64,000 nt of DNA, taken from assembly GCF_001458295.1 (NCBI RefSeq), contig NZ_CYUD01000006.1:124001-188000 (forward strand). Reading direction: 5' to 3'. Of this stretch, positions 1-7,333 are shown in pieces. The notes under the pieces are model-generated. The model searched no databases. It saw nothing but the letters and a program-made list of their open reading frames with translations, and was not told the DNA's origin. This DNA comes from Ruegeria denitrificans. Lineage in GTDB: Bacteria > Pseudomonadota > Alphaproteobacteria > Rhodobacterales > Rhodobacteraceae. The first letter of the stretch is position 1, and each line of letters begins with the position of its first letter. A program made the position numbers and the translations under genes.

Positions 1-72
1 TTGCGCATGCAGCACGTGACAGAAGAGCAAAATCCGGTAAAACCACCGGTAGCCAACGAAAGAGGAGCCGAC

Positions 73-456
73 ATGGCCGATGTCAATCGGGGCAACCGCC
101 CGCTCTCGCCACATATTATGATCTATCGTCCCCAGATGACGTCCCTGTCGTCGATCATGGTTCGTCTATCCGGGCTTGGGGTTTTCGCCGTTGCAATTCT
201 GGTTGTCTGGTGGCTGCTGGCTGCTTCCAGCTCAGAGGCCGGGTTCGCCGGGATCGACGGATTTCTGCGCAGCTGGTTCGGAGATATTGTCCTGACCGCC
301 GCGACATGGGGCCTGTGGTATCACACGCTGGGCCGTCTGCGTCACGTCTTTTGGGATTTCGGCTACTGCCTTGACGTTGAAGTCTCCGAAAAACTGGGTC
401 TGGGCATGTTCGTCGGTGCGACCATCTTGACCATAATCACCGTGCTTGTGGTGTAA
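73..456 (+). CDS. sdhC: Succinate dehydrogenase cytochrome b556 subunit
   Basis: Membrane anchor of complex II that, with SdhD, binds haem b and ubiquinone and attaches SdhAB to the inner membrane. The 127-residue protein starts MADVNRGNRPLSPH, as alphaproteobacterial SdhC does. It carries SIMVRLSG (quinone-site Ser and Arg) and the haem-ligand motif GRLRHVFWD near residue 90, and has about three membrane segments. I chose the ATG at 73 because AGAGGAG sits just upstream and because family members begin here; the frame is also open upstream to the window edge. It is the first gene of the sdh operon, 11 nt before sdhD. The promoter is probably outside the window. Confidence 0.96.
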   Translation: MADVNRGNRPLSPHIMIYRPQMTSLSSIMVRLSGLGVFAVAILVVWWLLAASSSEAGFAGIDGFLRSWFGDIVLTAATWGLWYHTLGRLRHVFWDFGYCLDVEVSEKLGLGMFVGATILTIITVLVV

Positions 457-467
457 GGAGACGGCAC

Positions 468-839
468 ATGCGATATCTGACTGACCGTAAACGCGCGCAG
501 GGTCTGGGCGCAGGGAAATCCGGCACACAAACGCATTGGCGCACAATGGTCCGGGCGATGATCCTGACCGTGCTGGTGCCGATCTTCATTTTCACCTTTG
601 GTGCGGGCATCGGCGGAACCTACGAAGAGGTTCTGGCCTATTTCAGCCGCCCGTTCCCGGCAATTGTGACTGCCCTGACGTTGGTCGTGGGTATGCAGCA
701 GCTGATGTATGAGGCGCAGGAAACCATCGAAGATTATGTGCATGGCGTGCTTGAGAAAGTCTCGCTCGTTGCGATGTGGGCCCTGGGCTACACGCTGATT
801 GCGGCCGGGCTGTTCGCCTTGGTCAAGCTGGCCCTATGA
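468..839 (+). CDS. sdhD: Succinate dehydrogenase membrane anchor subunit, haem-ligand His replaced
   Basis: Second membrane anchor of complex II, 123 residues, starting MRYLTDRKRA as in Paracoccus-type SdhD. It has three hydrophobic segments and the conserved EDYVHG motif at the end of the second. An AAGGAG site precedes the ATG. The residue 11 positions before the Asp of EDY is normally the haem b ligand His (E. coli His71 context IHAWIGMWQVLTDY). Here the stretch reads GMQQLMYEAQETIEDY and that position is Gln, encoded by CAG. Identity is secure from length, motif and operon position. Whether haem is bound in an altered way cannot be told from sequence. Confidence 0.95.
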   Translation: MRYLTDRKRAQGLGAGKSGTQTHWRTMVRAMILTVLVPIFIFTFGAGIGGTYEEVLAYFSRPFPAIVTALTLVVGMQQLMYEAQETIEDYVHGVLEKVSLVAMWALGYTLIAAGLFALVKLAL

Positions 840-861
840 TGCGCGGTAAGGAACAAGAACA

Positions 862-2670
862 ATGACAGCAGCATATGAATATGAAACCCACGAATACGAT
901 GTCGTTGTCGTAGGCGCAGGTGGTGCAGGTCTGCGGGCGACGCTGGGCATGGCTGAACAAGGCCTGCGCACAGCATGCGTCACCAAGGTGTTCCCGACAC
1001 GCTCGCACACTGTAGCGGCGCAGGGCGGTATCGCGGCATCTCTGTCGAACATGGGGCCGGACCACTGGCAGTGGCACATGTATGACACCGTCAAGGGCTC
1101 GGACTGGCTGGGTGACACCGATGCGATGGAGTATCTGGCCCGCGAAGCGCCCAAAGCGGTGTACGAGCTGGAGCACTATGGCGTGCCCTTCAGCCGGACC
1201 GAAGAAGGCAAGATTTATCAGCGCCCGTTCGGTGGCCACACAACCGAATTCGGCGAAGGCCCTGCCGTTCAGCGCACCTGTGCCGCCGCCGACCGGACCG
1301 GTCACGCGATCCTGCACACGCTGTATGGTCAGTCGCTGAAGAACAATGCCGAGTTCTATATCGAATATTTCGCCATCGACCTGATCATGTCCGATGACGG
1401 GCAGTGTCAGGGTGTCGTCTGCTGGAAGCTGGACGATGGTACCATGCATGTCTTCAACGCCAAGATGGTGGTGCTGGCGACCGGCGGCTACGGCCGGGCT
1501 TATTTCAGCGCGACCTCAGCGCATACCTGCACCGGTGACGGTGGTGGCATGGTGGCCCGCGCGGGTCTGGCGCTGCAGGATATGGAGTTTGTTCAGTTCC
1601 ACCCGACCGGCATCTATGGGTCAGGCTGCCTGATTACCGAAGGCGCACGGGGTGAAGGCGGTTACCTGACCAACTCGGAAGGCGAACGGTTCATGGAGCG
1701 TTACGCGCCCCAGTACAAGGACCTTGCGCCACGTGACTACGTCTCGCGTTCGATGACCATGGAAATCCGCGAGGGCCGCGGCCATGGTGACAATGGCGAT
1801 CACATCCACCTGAACCTCAGCCACCTGCCGGCCGAAGCGCTAGCGGAACGTTTGCCAGGTATTTCGGAATCGGCACGTGTCTTTGCTGGTGTGGACGTGA
1901 CCAAGGAACCGATCCCGGTTCTGCCGACCGTGCACTACAACATGGGCGGTATCCCGACCAACTATTGGGGTGAGGTTCTAAACCCCACCGCCGACAATCC
2001 GACCGCTGTAGTGCCGGGTCTGATGGCTGTGGGTGAAGCGGGCTGTGCCTCGGTCCATGGCGCGAACCGTTTGGGTTCGAACTCGCTGATCGACCTTGTG
2101 GTGTTTGGCCGTGCGGCAGCGATCCGGGCTGGTGAGGTGGTTGATGCCAAGGCGTCGAATCCGGTTCTGAACCAGGCTTCGGTCGACAAGGCATTTGACC
2201 GGTTCGATGCTGTGCGCAACGCCAGCGGCGCGATCCCCACCGCCGATCTGCGGCTTGAGATGCAGCGGACCATGCAAGAAGACGCAGCCGTGTTCCGGAC
2301 TGCCAAGACCATGGCAGAAGGCGTCGAGAAGATGACGGTGATTGCCGCCAAGATGGACGATCTGAAAGTCAGTGACCGATCGCTGGTGTGGAACAGTGAC
2401 CTGATGGAATCGCTGGAGCTGACCAACCTGATGCCAAGTGCGTTGGCCACCATCGTCGGTGCCGAGGCGCGCAAGGAATCCCGTGGTGCCCATGCGCATG
2501 AGGACTTCACCGAGCGTGACGATGAAAACTGGCGTGTCCATACCGTTTCGCGGGTCGAGGGCAACAAAGTTGAACTCAGCTATCGCCCGGTCATCGCCGA
2601 TCCGCTGACCACTGAAGAAGAAGGTGGCATCAGCCTCAAGAAGATCGCGCCCAAGGCACGGACGTTCTAA
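862..2670 (+). CDS. sdhA: Succinate dehydrogenase flavoprotein subunit
   Basis: Catalytic FAD subunit of complex II, oxidising succinate to fumarate in the TCA cycle on the cytoplasmic face of the membrane. The 602-residue length is typical. Visible motifs are the dinucleotide fold [12 protein letters not shown] near residue 15, the covalent-FAD histidine in [10 protein letters not shown] near residue 48, [21 protein letters not shown] with the active-site Arg near residues 245-265, and the substrate region [11 protein letters not shown] near residue 358. A TAAGGA ribosome site precedes the ATG. It follows sdhD by 22 nt. The downstream neighbour is not sdhB, as would be usual, but an unrelated glycosyltransferase fusion. 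Confidence 0.98.
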   Translation: MTAAYEYETHEYDVVVVGAGGAGLRATLGMAEQGLRTACVTKVFPTRSHTVAAQGGIAASLSNMGPDHWQWHMYDTVKGSDWLGDTDAMEYLAREAPKAVYELEHYGVPFSRTEEGKIYQRPFGGHTTEFGEGPAVQRTCAAADRTGHAILHTLYGQSLKNNAEFYIEYFAIDLIMSDDGQCQGVVCWKLDDGTMHVFNAKMVVLATGGYGRAYFSATSAHTCTGDGGGMVARAGLALQDMEFVQFHPTGIYGSGCLITEGARGEGGYLTNSEGERFMERYAPQYKDLAPRDYVSRSMTMEIREGRGHGDNGDHIHLNLSHLPAEALAERLPGISESARVFAGVDVTKEPIPVLPTVHYNMGGIPTNYWGEVLNPTADNPTAVVPGLMAVGEAGCASVHGANRLGSNSLIDLVVFGRAAAIRAGEVVDAKASNPVLNQASVDKAFDRFDAVRNASGAIPTADLRLEMQRTMQEDAAVFRTAKTMAEGVEKMTVIAAKMDDLKVSDRSLVWNSDLMESLELTNLMPSALATIVGAEARKESRGAHAHEDFTERDDENWRVHTVSRVEGNKVELSYRPVIADPLTTEEEGGISLKKIAPKARTF

Positions 2671-2738
2671 GGCCATCCGTCTGAAAGTTCAGATGAGCAT
2701 GTCTTTCTGGTGTAATTGAGAATCAAGGGAGGTCGGGA

Positions 2739-4397
2739 ATGGTTAACAAGCCGCAAGACGGTTTTCGCGCAGCCAGCGGGCTGAACTATCTCGATTTCCT
2801 CAAAACCATGCACCAGAGTTTAAAGCCTGACTGGTATTTCGAAGTTGGAACCCAAACCGGGGCCAGTCTTCGGCTGAGCGACGCCAAATCCATATCTGTT
2901 GATCCTGTTTTTGCCCTTCGTCACGAGGTGATTGGGCCAAAGCCCGAACTCTATCTGTTCCAGTGCAAAAGCGACGATTTCTTTGCGTCGAACCGTCTGT
3001 CCGCTCTGGGTGCCAAGGTCGATCTGGCCTTTTTGGATGGTATGCATCTGATGGAATTTCTGCTGCGGGATTTCATTAATACCGAGCGGCACTGCGGCGA
3101 AGACAGCGTAATTGTTATGCACGATTGCATTCCGTGGAACGGCGCCATGACAAGACGGCAGCGCGAGACGCAAAGCTGGACAGGCGATGTCTGGAAGATG
3201 GTTCCGATCCTGCAGAAATACAGGCCGGATCTGGATGTCGAGGTTGTTGATTGTGAACCTACAGGGCTGGTGATTGTATCGGGTCTTGATGCCCAGAACA
3301 CCGTGTTGAGCCAGGCATATGACAAGATTGTCTCGGAATATGTTTCGATTGAGATCGAAGACTACGGCGTCGAAAAATACTTTGATGAGCTCGACATTGT
3401 GCCTGCGGCACAAAGCAGATGGAGCTCGGCTTGTCCACGGATACTGGATAGCGGGTGGCGGCAGAATCCGGACATAGCAATCAAGATAGCAGCACCAACC
3501 CGCGAGGTTATGGATGCCTGGGGGGATTACTATTTTGCGCTTGGTTTGGCTAAGGCGTTTTCCCGTATGGGGTATCGCACGGCAATTGATCCTCAGGACG
3601 AATGGTATGCAAATAGCCGGCCCGGAGGATTGGATATCGTATTGCGGGGGCGCGCGAATTTTACCAAACAACCCGGCCGAGCCTGTTTTTTTTGGGCAAT
3701 CTCAAAAGGAATGCGGTCAATAAATTTTGCTCATGCGGATCAAGTATTCTGGGCATCCGGCAAAATGTATGAAGAGGCCATTGCAAATGGTAATGGTGAG
3801 AAGTCCTCGCATTTGCCGCAGTGTTTTGACGCTGAAATAATGATCCCGCGCCAAACCCTTCGCGGTAATGGGTTGGTATTTGTTGGAAGAAACAGAGATG
3901 GTTTTGACCGCGACGCGTCTGCATTTGCGGCGCGGTCTGGGCATGACTTGAAAATCTGGGGCCCTGGCTGGAAAGGAACCGAGCAGGAAGAGTTTCTGCG
4001 CGGTGACAGCATAGACAATCATCTGTTGCCCCAGATCTATTCCGCGGCCGACATCGTGTTGAATGACCACACACCTCAGATGAAAGAAAGAGGATTTGTG
4101 TCGAACCGGATATTCGACACGCTGGCCTGTGGAGCCGTCCCAATATCTGATGACGTTGCCTGGCTGCCCGATGATTTGCGCGAATTTGTGTACCTGTTCA
4201 ACGACCAAGACAGCTTTGACGCAGCGGTAGACGCCGCATCATCGGAATCGGATGCAAAGCGTCAGGAACGTCTCGAATTTGCTAAGCTTATGCAGGAGAA
4301 GCACTCGTTCAACGATCGTGCGAAAAAGATCCTGACAGTATTCGATCAACTGATCACAGAGAAAGAAACCCGTATGAAAGTTGGAGACGACGCGTGA
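2739..4397 (+). CDS. Methyltransferase-glycosyltransferase fusion inserted between sdhA and sdhB
   Basis: A 552-residue two-domain protein. Residues about 20-190 look like a class I SAM-dependent methyltransferase of the Methyltransf_24 type: FEVGTQTGASL as the glycine-rich loop, then SVDP, AFLDGMHLMEF and VIVMHDCIPW. Residues about 240-540 resemble a GT-B glycosyltransferase C-terminal half: FVGRNRDGF, KIWGPGW, PQIYSAADIVLNDH, and RIFDTLACGAVPISD in the nucleotide-sugar site. The ATG has a strong GGAGG site. By eye the gene is more AT-rich than sdhA and sdhB, which suggests acquisition. It has the same orientation as sdh and leaves gaps of 68 nt before and 96 nt after. It probably modifies a surface glycan or secreted polymer; the acceptor and donor are unknown. 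Confidence 0.85.
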   Translation: MVNKPQDGFRAASGLNYLDFLKTMHQSLKPDWYFEVGTQTGASLRLSDAKSISVDPVFALRHEVIGPKPELYLFQCKSDDFFASNRLSALGAKVDLAFLDGMHLMEFLLRDFINTERHCGEDSVIVMHDCIPWNGAMTRRQRETQSWTGDVWKMVPILQKYRPDLDVEVVDCEPTGLVIVSGLDAQNTVLSQAYDKIVSEYVSIEIEDYGVEKYFDELDIVPAAQSRWSSACPRILDSGWRQNPDIAIKIAAPTREVMDAWGDYYFALGLAKAFSRMGYRTAIDPQDEWYANSRPGGLDIVLRGRANFTKQPGRACFFWAISKGMRSINFAHADQVFWASGKMYEEAIANGNGEKSSHLPQCFDAEIMIPRQTLRGNGLVFVGRNRDGFDRDASAFAARSGHDLKIWGPGWKGTEQEEFLRGDSIDNHLLPQIYSAADIVLNDHTPQMKERGFVSNRIFDTLACGAVPISDDVAWLPDDLREFVYLFNDQDSFDAAVDAASSESDAKRQERLEFAKLMQEKHSFNDRAKKILTVFDQLITEKETRMKVGDDA

Positions 4398-4493
4398 TTA
4401 ATCAGCACCGTGCCCCGATAGCTACGGATTTTGCGATCTCATACAGATTGGTTGCATCTTCAATTTGTCCCAGCCCTTCCGGAGGTTTCTAAA

Positions 4494-5273
4494 GTGGTAC
4501 AACTGACTCTCCCCAAGAATTCCCGGATCACCACCGGCAAAACTTGGCCCAAGCCTGATGGCGCGACCAATGTCCGAAAGTTTCAGATTTATCGCTGGAA
4601 CCCGGATGATGGCAAAAACCCACAGCTCGATACATATTTCGTCGATATGGACAGCTGTGGCCCGATGGTTCTGGACGCGCTGATCAAGATCAAGAACGAG
4701 ATCGACCCGACCCTGACTTTCCGCCGGTCGTGTCGCGAAGGCATCTGTGGTTCCTGCGCGATGAATATCGACGGGATCAACACCTTGGCCTGTATCTATG
4801 GCATGGATGAGATCAAGGGCGACGTGAAAATCTATCCGCTGCCGCATATGCCGGTGGTCAAGGACCTGATACCCGATCTGACACATTTCTATGCTCAGCA
4901 TGCCTCGATCATGCCGTGGCTGGAAACCAAGACAAACCGCCCCGCGAAAGAGTGGAAGCAGTCGATCGAAGACCGCAAGAAACTGGATGGCCTGTATGAA
5001 TGCGTGATGTGCGCCAGTTGCTCGACCTCGTGCCCGAGCTATTGGTGGAACGGCGACCGCTATCTTGGGCCCGCCGCCTTGTTGCACGCGTATCGCTGGA
5101 TTATCGACAGCCGCGATGAAGCCACGGGTGAGCGTTTGGACGAGTTGGAAGATCCCTTCAAGCTGTACCGCTGCCATACGATCATGAACTGTGCCAAGAC
5201 CTGCCCCAAAGGTCTGAACCCGGCCAAGGCGATTGCCGAGATCAAGAAAATGATGGTCGACCGGTCCGTTTGA
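4494..5273 (+). CDS. sdhB: Succinate dehydrogenase iron-sulfur subunit
   Basis: Electron-transfer subunit of complex II, 259 residues. It shows the [2Fe-2S] ligands in [12 protein letters not shown] and the following LAC, the [4Fe-4S]/[3Fe-4S] ligands in [16 protein letters not shown] and [17 protein letters not shown], and the usual C-terminal [11 protein letters not shown] chose the GTG at 4494 because GGAGG lies 8 nt upstream and family members begin [11 protein letters not shown]. The frame also contains an upstream ATG at 4431, but that would add an unconserved 21-residue extension. It is separated from sdhA by the fusion gene. A strong intrinsic terminator follows. Confidence 0.97.
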   Translation: MVQLTLPKNSRITTGKTWPKPDGATNVRKFQIYRWNPDDGKNPQLDTYFVDMDSCGPMVLDALIKIKNEIDPTLTFRRSCREGICGSCAMNIDGINTLACIYGMDEIKGDVKIYPLPHMPVVKDLIPDLTHFYAQHASIMPWLETKTNRPAKEWKQSIEDRKKLDGLYECVMCASCSTSCPSYWWNGDRYLGPAALLHAYRWIIDSRDEATGERLDELEDPFKLYRCHTIMNCAKTCPKGLNPAKAIAEIKKMMVDRSV

Positions 5274-5292
5274 TCACACTCGAAAAAAAGAC

Positions 5293-5324
5293 AAAACCCG
5301 GGATGGAAACTTCCCGGGTTTTTT
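5293..5324 (+). terminator. Rho-independent terminator of the sdh operon
   Basis: A perfect 11-bp stem, AAAACCCGGGA pairing with TCCCGGGTTTT across an 8-nt loop, followed by further T residues. It lies 19 nt after the sdhB stop codon and ends the sdh operon. Confidence 0.9.
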
Positions 5325-5360
5325 CGTGTTATGCGGGTATTGAAATATCGGAGTAAATCA

Positions 5361-5609
5361 ATGACCCACACACTACTTAAAGCCCTGTCTATTTCTGCGA
5401 TCACCGCTCTTTCAGCGTGTGGCGGATCGGGCAGCGATCGGGCAGAACTTGCTTTTAAGCAGGTGGATTGCGCAAAACAGGCGGGAATTGGGGGTTCATT
5501 TACTACTCAATACACCCTTCAGGATGGTAAACAGACTGAGGTGTTCGTTCCCGGTAACGGCATCAGCGAAGAACAAGCCGCAAAGGCGAATGCTTGCATG
5601 ACCGCGTAG
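5361..5609 (+). CDS. Small putative lipoprotein
   Basis: An 82-residue protein with a lipoprotein signal: MTHTLLKALSISAITALSAC, with lipobox LSAC at about residues 17-20 followed by GGSGSD. The mature part is about 60 residues and has two further Cys residues, one in QVDCAKQ and one near the C-terminus in ANACMTA, which could form a disulfide. GGAG lies 7 nt before the ATG at 5361; an in-frame ATG at 5331 falls right after the sdh terminator and has no site. It is flanked by two terminators, so it is a single-gene unit. I do not recognise the family. Confidence 0.75.
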   Translation: MTHTLLKALSISAITALSACGGSGSDRAELAFKQVDCAKQAGIGGSFTTQYTLQDGKQTEVFVPGNGISEEQAAKANACMTA

Positions 5610-5623
5610 TTGGCAAAAAGAGT

Positions 5624-5653
5624 AAGGCTGGCAGATGCAAGTGCCAGCCTTTT
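5624..5653 (+). terminator. Rho-independent terminator after the small lipoprotein
   Basis: A perfect 10-bp stem, AAGGCTGGCA with TGCCAGCCTT, an 8-nt loop and a short T run, placed 15 nt after the lipoprotein stop codon. Confidence 0.85.
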
Positions 5654-5762
5654 GTGCGATTTTTTCATACCGAGATTGCAAAAAGATGTGATGAATTCTA
5701 TTGTTGGACTGCTTAACCTTTCAACAGGGGAGGAGTGATGGAACCGAAACAGGATCGCTCCG

Positions 5763-5903
5763 ATGCAAGACCAAAACTCTAAGACGAACGCTGCCGAAGC
5801 TCTGGAACTGCTGGAGCAAGCTTGGGCTTATTACACGCCAGAGCCTGCGCCGCTGGCTGACGCACACGAACCTGAATTGTTCGAATACGCGAGCGCCGCC
5901 TGA
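5763..5903 (+). CDS. 46-residue protein of unknown function
   Basis: A short open frame starting MQDQNSKTNAAEALELLEQA and ending FEYASAA. It is acidic and amphipathic in its first half and rich in Pro and Tyr in the middle (AWAYYTPEPAPLAD). AGGA lies 8 nt before the ATG, and codon third positions look like coding sequence. It sits alone after a terminator and 37 nt before another small gene in the same direction. The overlapping longer frame starting at 5701 is Arg/Thr-rich and looks like a shadow. Similar short acidic proteins occur in roseobacters as I remember them, but no function is known to me. Confidence 0.6.
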   Translation: MQDQNSKTNAAEALELLEQAWAYYTPEPAPLADAHEPELFEYASAA

Positions 5904-5940
5904 CGCTTGAATTTTTCCTCGGATTGGGCAATGCATAAGC

Positions 5941-6129
5941 ATGCCCATTCTGTTGTTAGTGCTGGCGGCCGGAGTGTTCGCCTATTTTATCTGGCGATCA
6001 CGGACGACGTCGTTGACGCGCGACTGCCGATGGCGGCAGCACCGAAAGGAAGGCGTCTGGACTTGTGCCTATTGCGGTGCCCGGCACCAAGGCGAGGATA
6101 CACCGACCAGTTGCCTGAAAGGGAAGTAG
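5941..6129 (+). CDS. Small membrane protein with a possible zinc-ribbon half
   Basis: A 62-residue protein. Residues 1-18 form one membrane segment (MPILLLVLAAGVFAYFIW), followed by a basic stretch (RDCRWRQHRKEG) and a C-terminal WTCAYCGARHQG. With the later TSCLKGK this resembles a partial zinc-binding ribbon facing the cytoplasm. The ribosome site is weak (GGGC about 11 nt upstream). It runs in the same direction as the 46-residue gene before it and converges on deoD. Function unknown. Confidence 0.6.
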   Translation: MPILLLVLAAGVFAYFIWRSRTTSLTRDCRWRQHRKEGVWTCAYCGARHQGEDTPTSCLKGK

Positions 6130-6134
6130 AATAG

Positions 6135-6154
6135 CAGGGCGATCTTTCGCCCTG
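6135..6154. terminator. Hairpin between convergent genes, possible bidirectional terminator
   Basis: A perfect 8-bp stem, CAGGGCGA with TCGCCCTG and a 4-nt loop, sits in the 32-nt gap between the stop codons of the small membrane protein and deoD. Neither side has a clear T run, so termination is inferred from position and stem strength only. Confidence 0.45.
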
Positions 6155-6161
6155 TCTGGGA

Positions 6162-6875
6162 TTAATCCGCGTCGGGGAATGCCGCTTGCAGCGCGATTTC
6201 AACCATATCTCCAAAACTGCTTTCCCGTTCGGACGACGGCAGTGCCTCACCCGTCAGCAGGTGATCGGACACGGTCAGAACGGCCAGCGCTCGACAGTTG
6301 TGACGCGCGGCTAGGATGTATAGTTCGGCGGCTTCCATCTCGACCCCCAGAATGCCGTGCCGCACCATCTGTTCATTCAGGTCGGGGCGCTCGTCATAAA
6401 ACACGTCCGACGAATAAATCCCGCCGATATGGGTAGGTGTTCCTTTCGCAGCTGCAGCCTGTGCAGCGGCCTGCAGCAAACCCCAGTCGGCGCAGGGGGC
6501 AAAGTTCAGCTCTTTCAGTATGCCGCGCGATGGCGTGCTGAGCGTGGTCGACGTCATCGCCAAGATCACATCACGGATACCCACACTGTCCTGCATCCCG
6601 CCGCACGATCCGATGCGGATCAGAGTTTTGGCACCAAAGTCGCGGATCAGTTCATTGGCGTAAATCGACAAGGACGGCATGCCCATGCCGCTGCCCTGAA
6701 TTGAGACTGGATTCCCCTTCCATGTGCCAGTGAATCCCAGCATGCCCCGTACGTTATTGACCAGCCTGGCATCCTGTAAAAAAGTTTCCGCCGCCCATTT
6801 CGCCCGATACGGGTCACCTGGCATTAATACGGTTTCTGCAATTTCACCTTTTTCCGCGCCGATATGAATTGTCAT
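6162..6875 (-). CDS. deoD: Purine-nucleoside phosphorylase, DeoD type
   Basis: Phosphorolysis of purine (deoxy)nucleosides to base and (deoxy)ribose-1-phosphate in the cytoplasm. The 237-residue hexameric-type enzyme starts [22 protein letters not shown]. It shows the phosphate-binding RIGSCGG near residue 87, the substrate-binding VEMEAAELY near residue 180, and the catalytic Asp in [10 protein letters not shown] near residue 204. It lies 17 nt downstream of the hvrA-like gene on the same strand, so the two are probably co-transcribed. The BMP-type ABC importer at 18.4-23.1 kb could supply its substrates. Confidence 0.95.
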   Translation of the reverse strand: MTIHIGAEKGEIAETVLMPGDPYRAKWAAETFLQDARLVNNVRGMLGFTGTWKGNPVSIQGSGMGMPSLSIYANELIRDFGAKTLIRIGSCGGMQDSVGIRDVILAMTSTTLSTPSRGILKELNFAPCADWGLLQAAAQAAAAKGTPTHIGGIYSSDVFYDERPDLNEQMVRHGILGVEMEAAELYILAARHNCRALAVLTVSDHLLTGEALPSSERESSFGDMVEIALQAAFPDAD

Positions 6876-6892
6876 TCTTCACTCAATTCCTG

Positions 6893-7210
6893 TCAGATTT
6901 CCAAATCCGAGATATCAGCGCCCGCTTTCAACGCATCATGTACCCATTGCGGCTTGCGGCCACGACCCGACCAGGTTTGATCCGGATCGGATGGATTTTT
7001 GTATTTTGCGCTGGCTTTGACGCCTTTAGATGGTTTTGAACCAGTGCCTGACAGGTCCGAAAGGGAAAACCCAAATTCAGCAGCAGCTTTCTCTGCTGCT
7101 TTCAATGCCTCTTTGCGATCACGCTTTTCGGCGTTTTTAATCGCGATTTCCACCTGGTCGCGCAATTCAAGCAGTTCTTTCCGCGACATTTTATCTAGGC
7201 TGATCGCCAT
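6893..7210 (-). CDS. hvrA: H-NS family nucleoid-associated regulator, HvrA-like
   Basis: A 105-residue DNA-binding protein. The N-terminal half is a charged helical coiled coil for oligomerisation (SRKELLELRDQVEIAIKNAEKR). The C-terminal part carries the AT-rich-DNA-binding core YKNPSDPDQTWSGRGRKPQWV, which contains the H-NS signature TWSGRGRKP. HvrA of Rhodobacter capsulatus is a light-linked trans-acting regulator with this architecture. The symbol is given by family resemblance, and Rhodobacteraceae carry several paralogues. It is the first gene of a probable operon with deoD. Target genes cannot be read from the sequence. Confidence 0.85.
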   Translation of the reverse strand: MAISLDKMSRKELLELRDQVEIAIKNAEKRDRKEALKAAEKAAAEFGFSLSDLSGTGSKPSKGVKASAKYKNPSDPDQTWSGRGRKPQWVHDALKAGADISDLEI

Positions 7211-7333
7211 TCGTTTTCTCCATTCCGAATATCACCGCAAGTGGGCGCAATAGGCCACCGTAATTCCATCTTCGGAATTTATCTATCCCTTCCTAAAAGG
7301 CAATAGAAATGGAGGTTCCCAAAAAGCGCGGAA

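Noticed and set aside
5738-5782. A 14-codon frame starting after GGGGAGGAGTG, before the 46-residue gene
   Set aside because: The SD is only 2 nt from the ATG and the peptide has no features. It may be a chance frame, so I did not list it.
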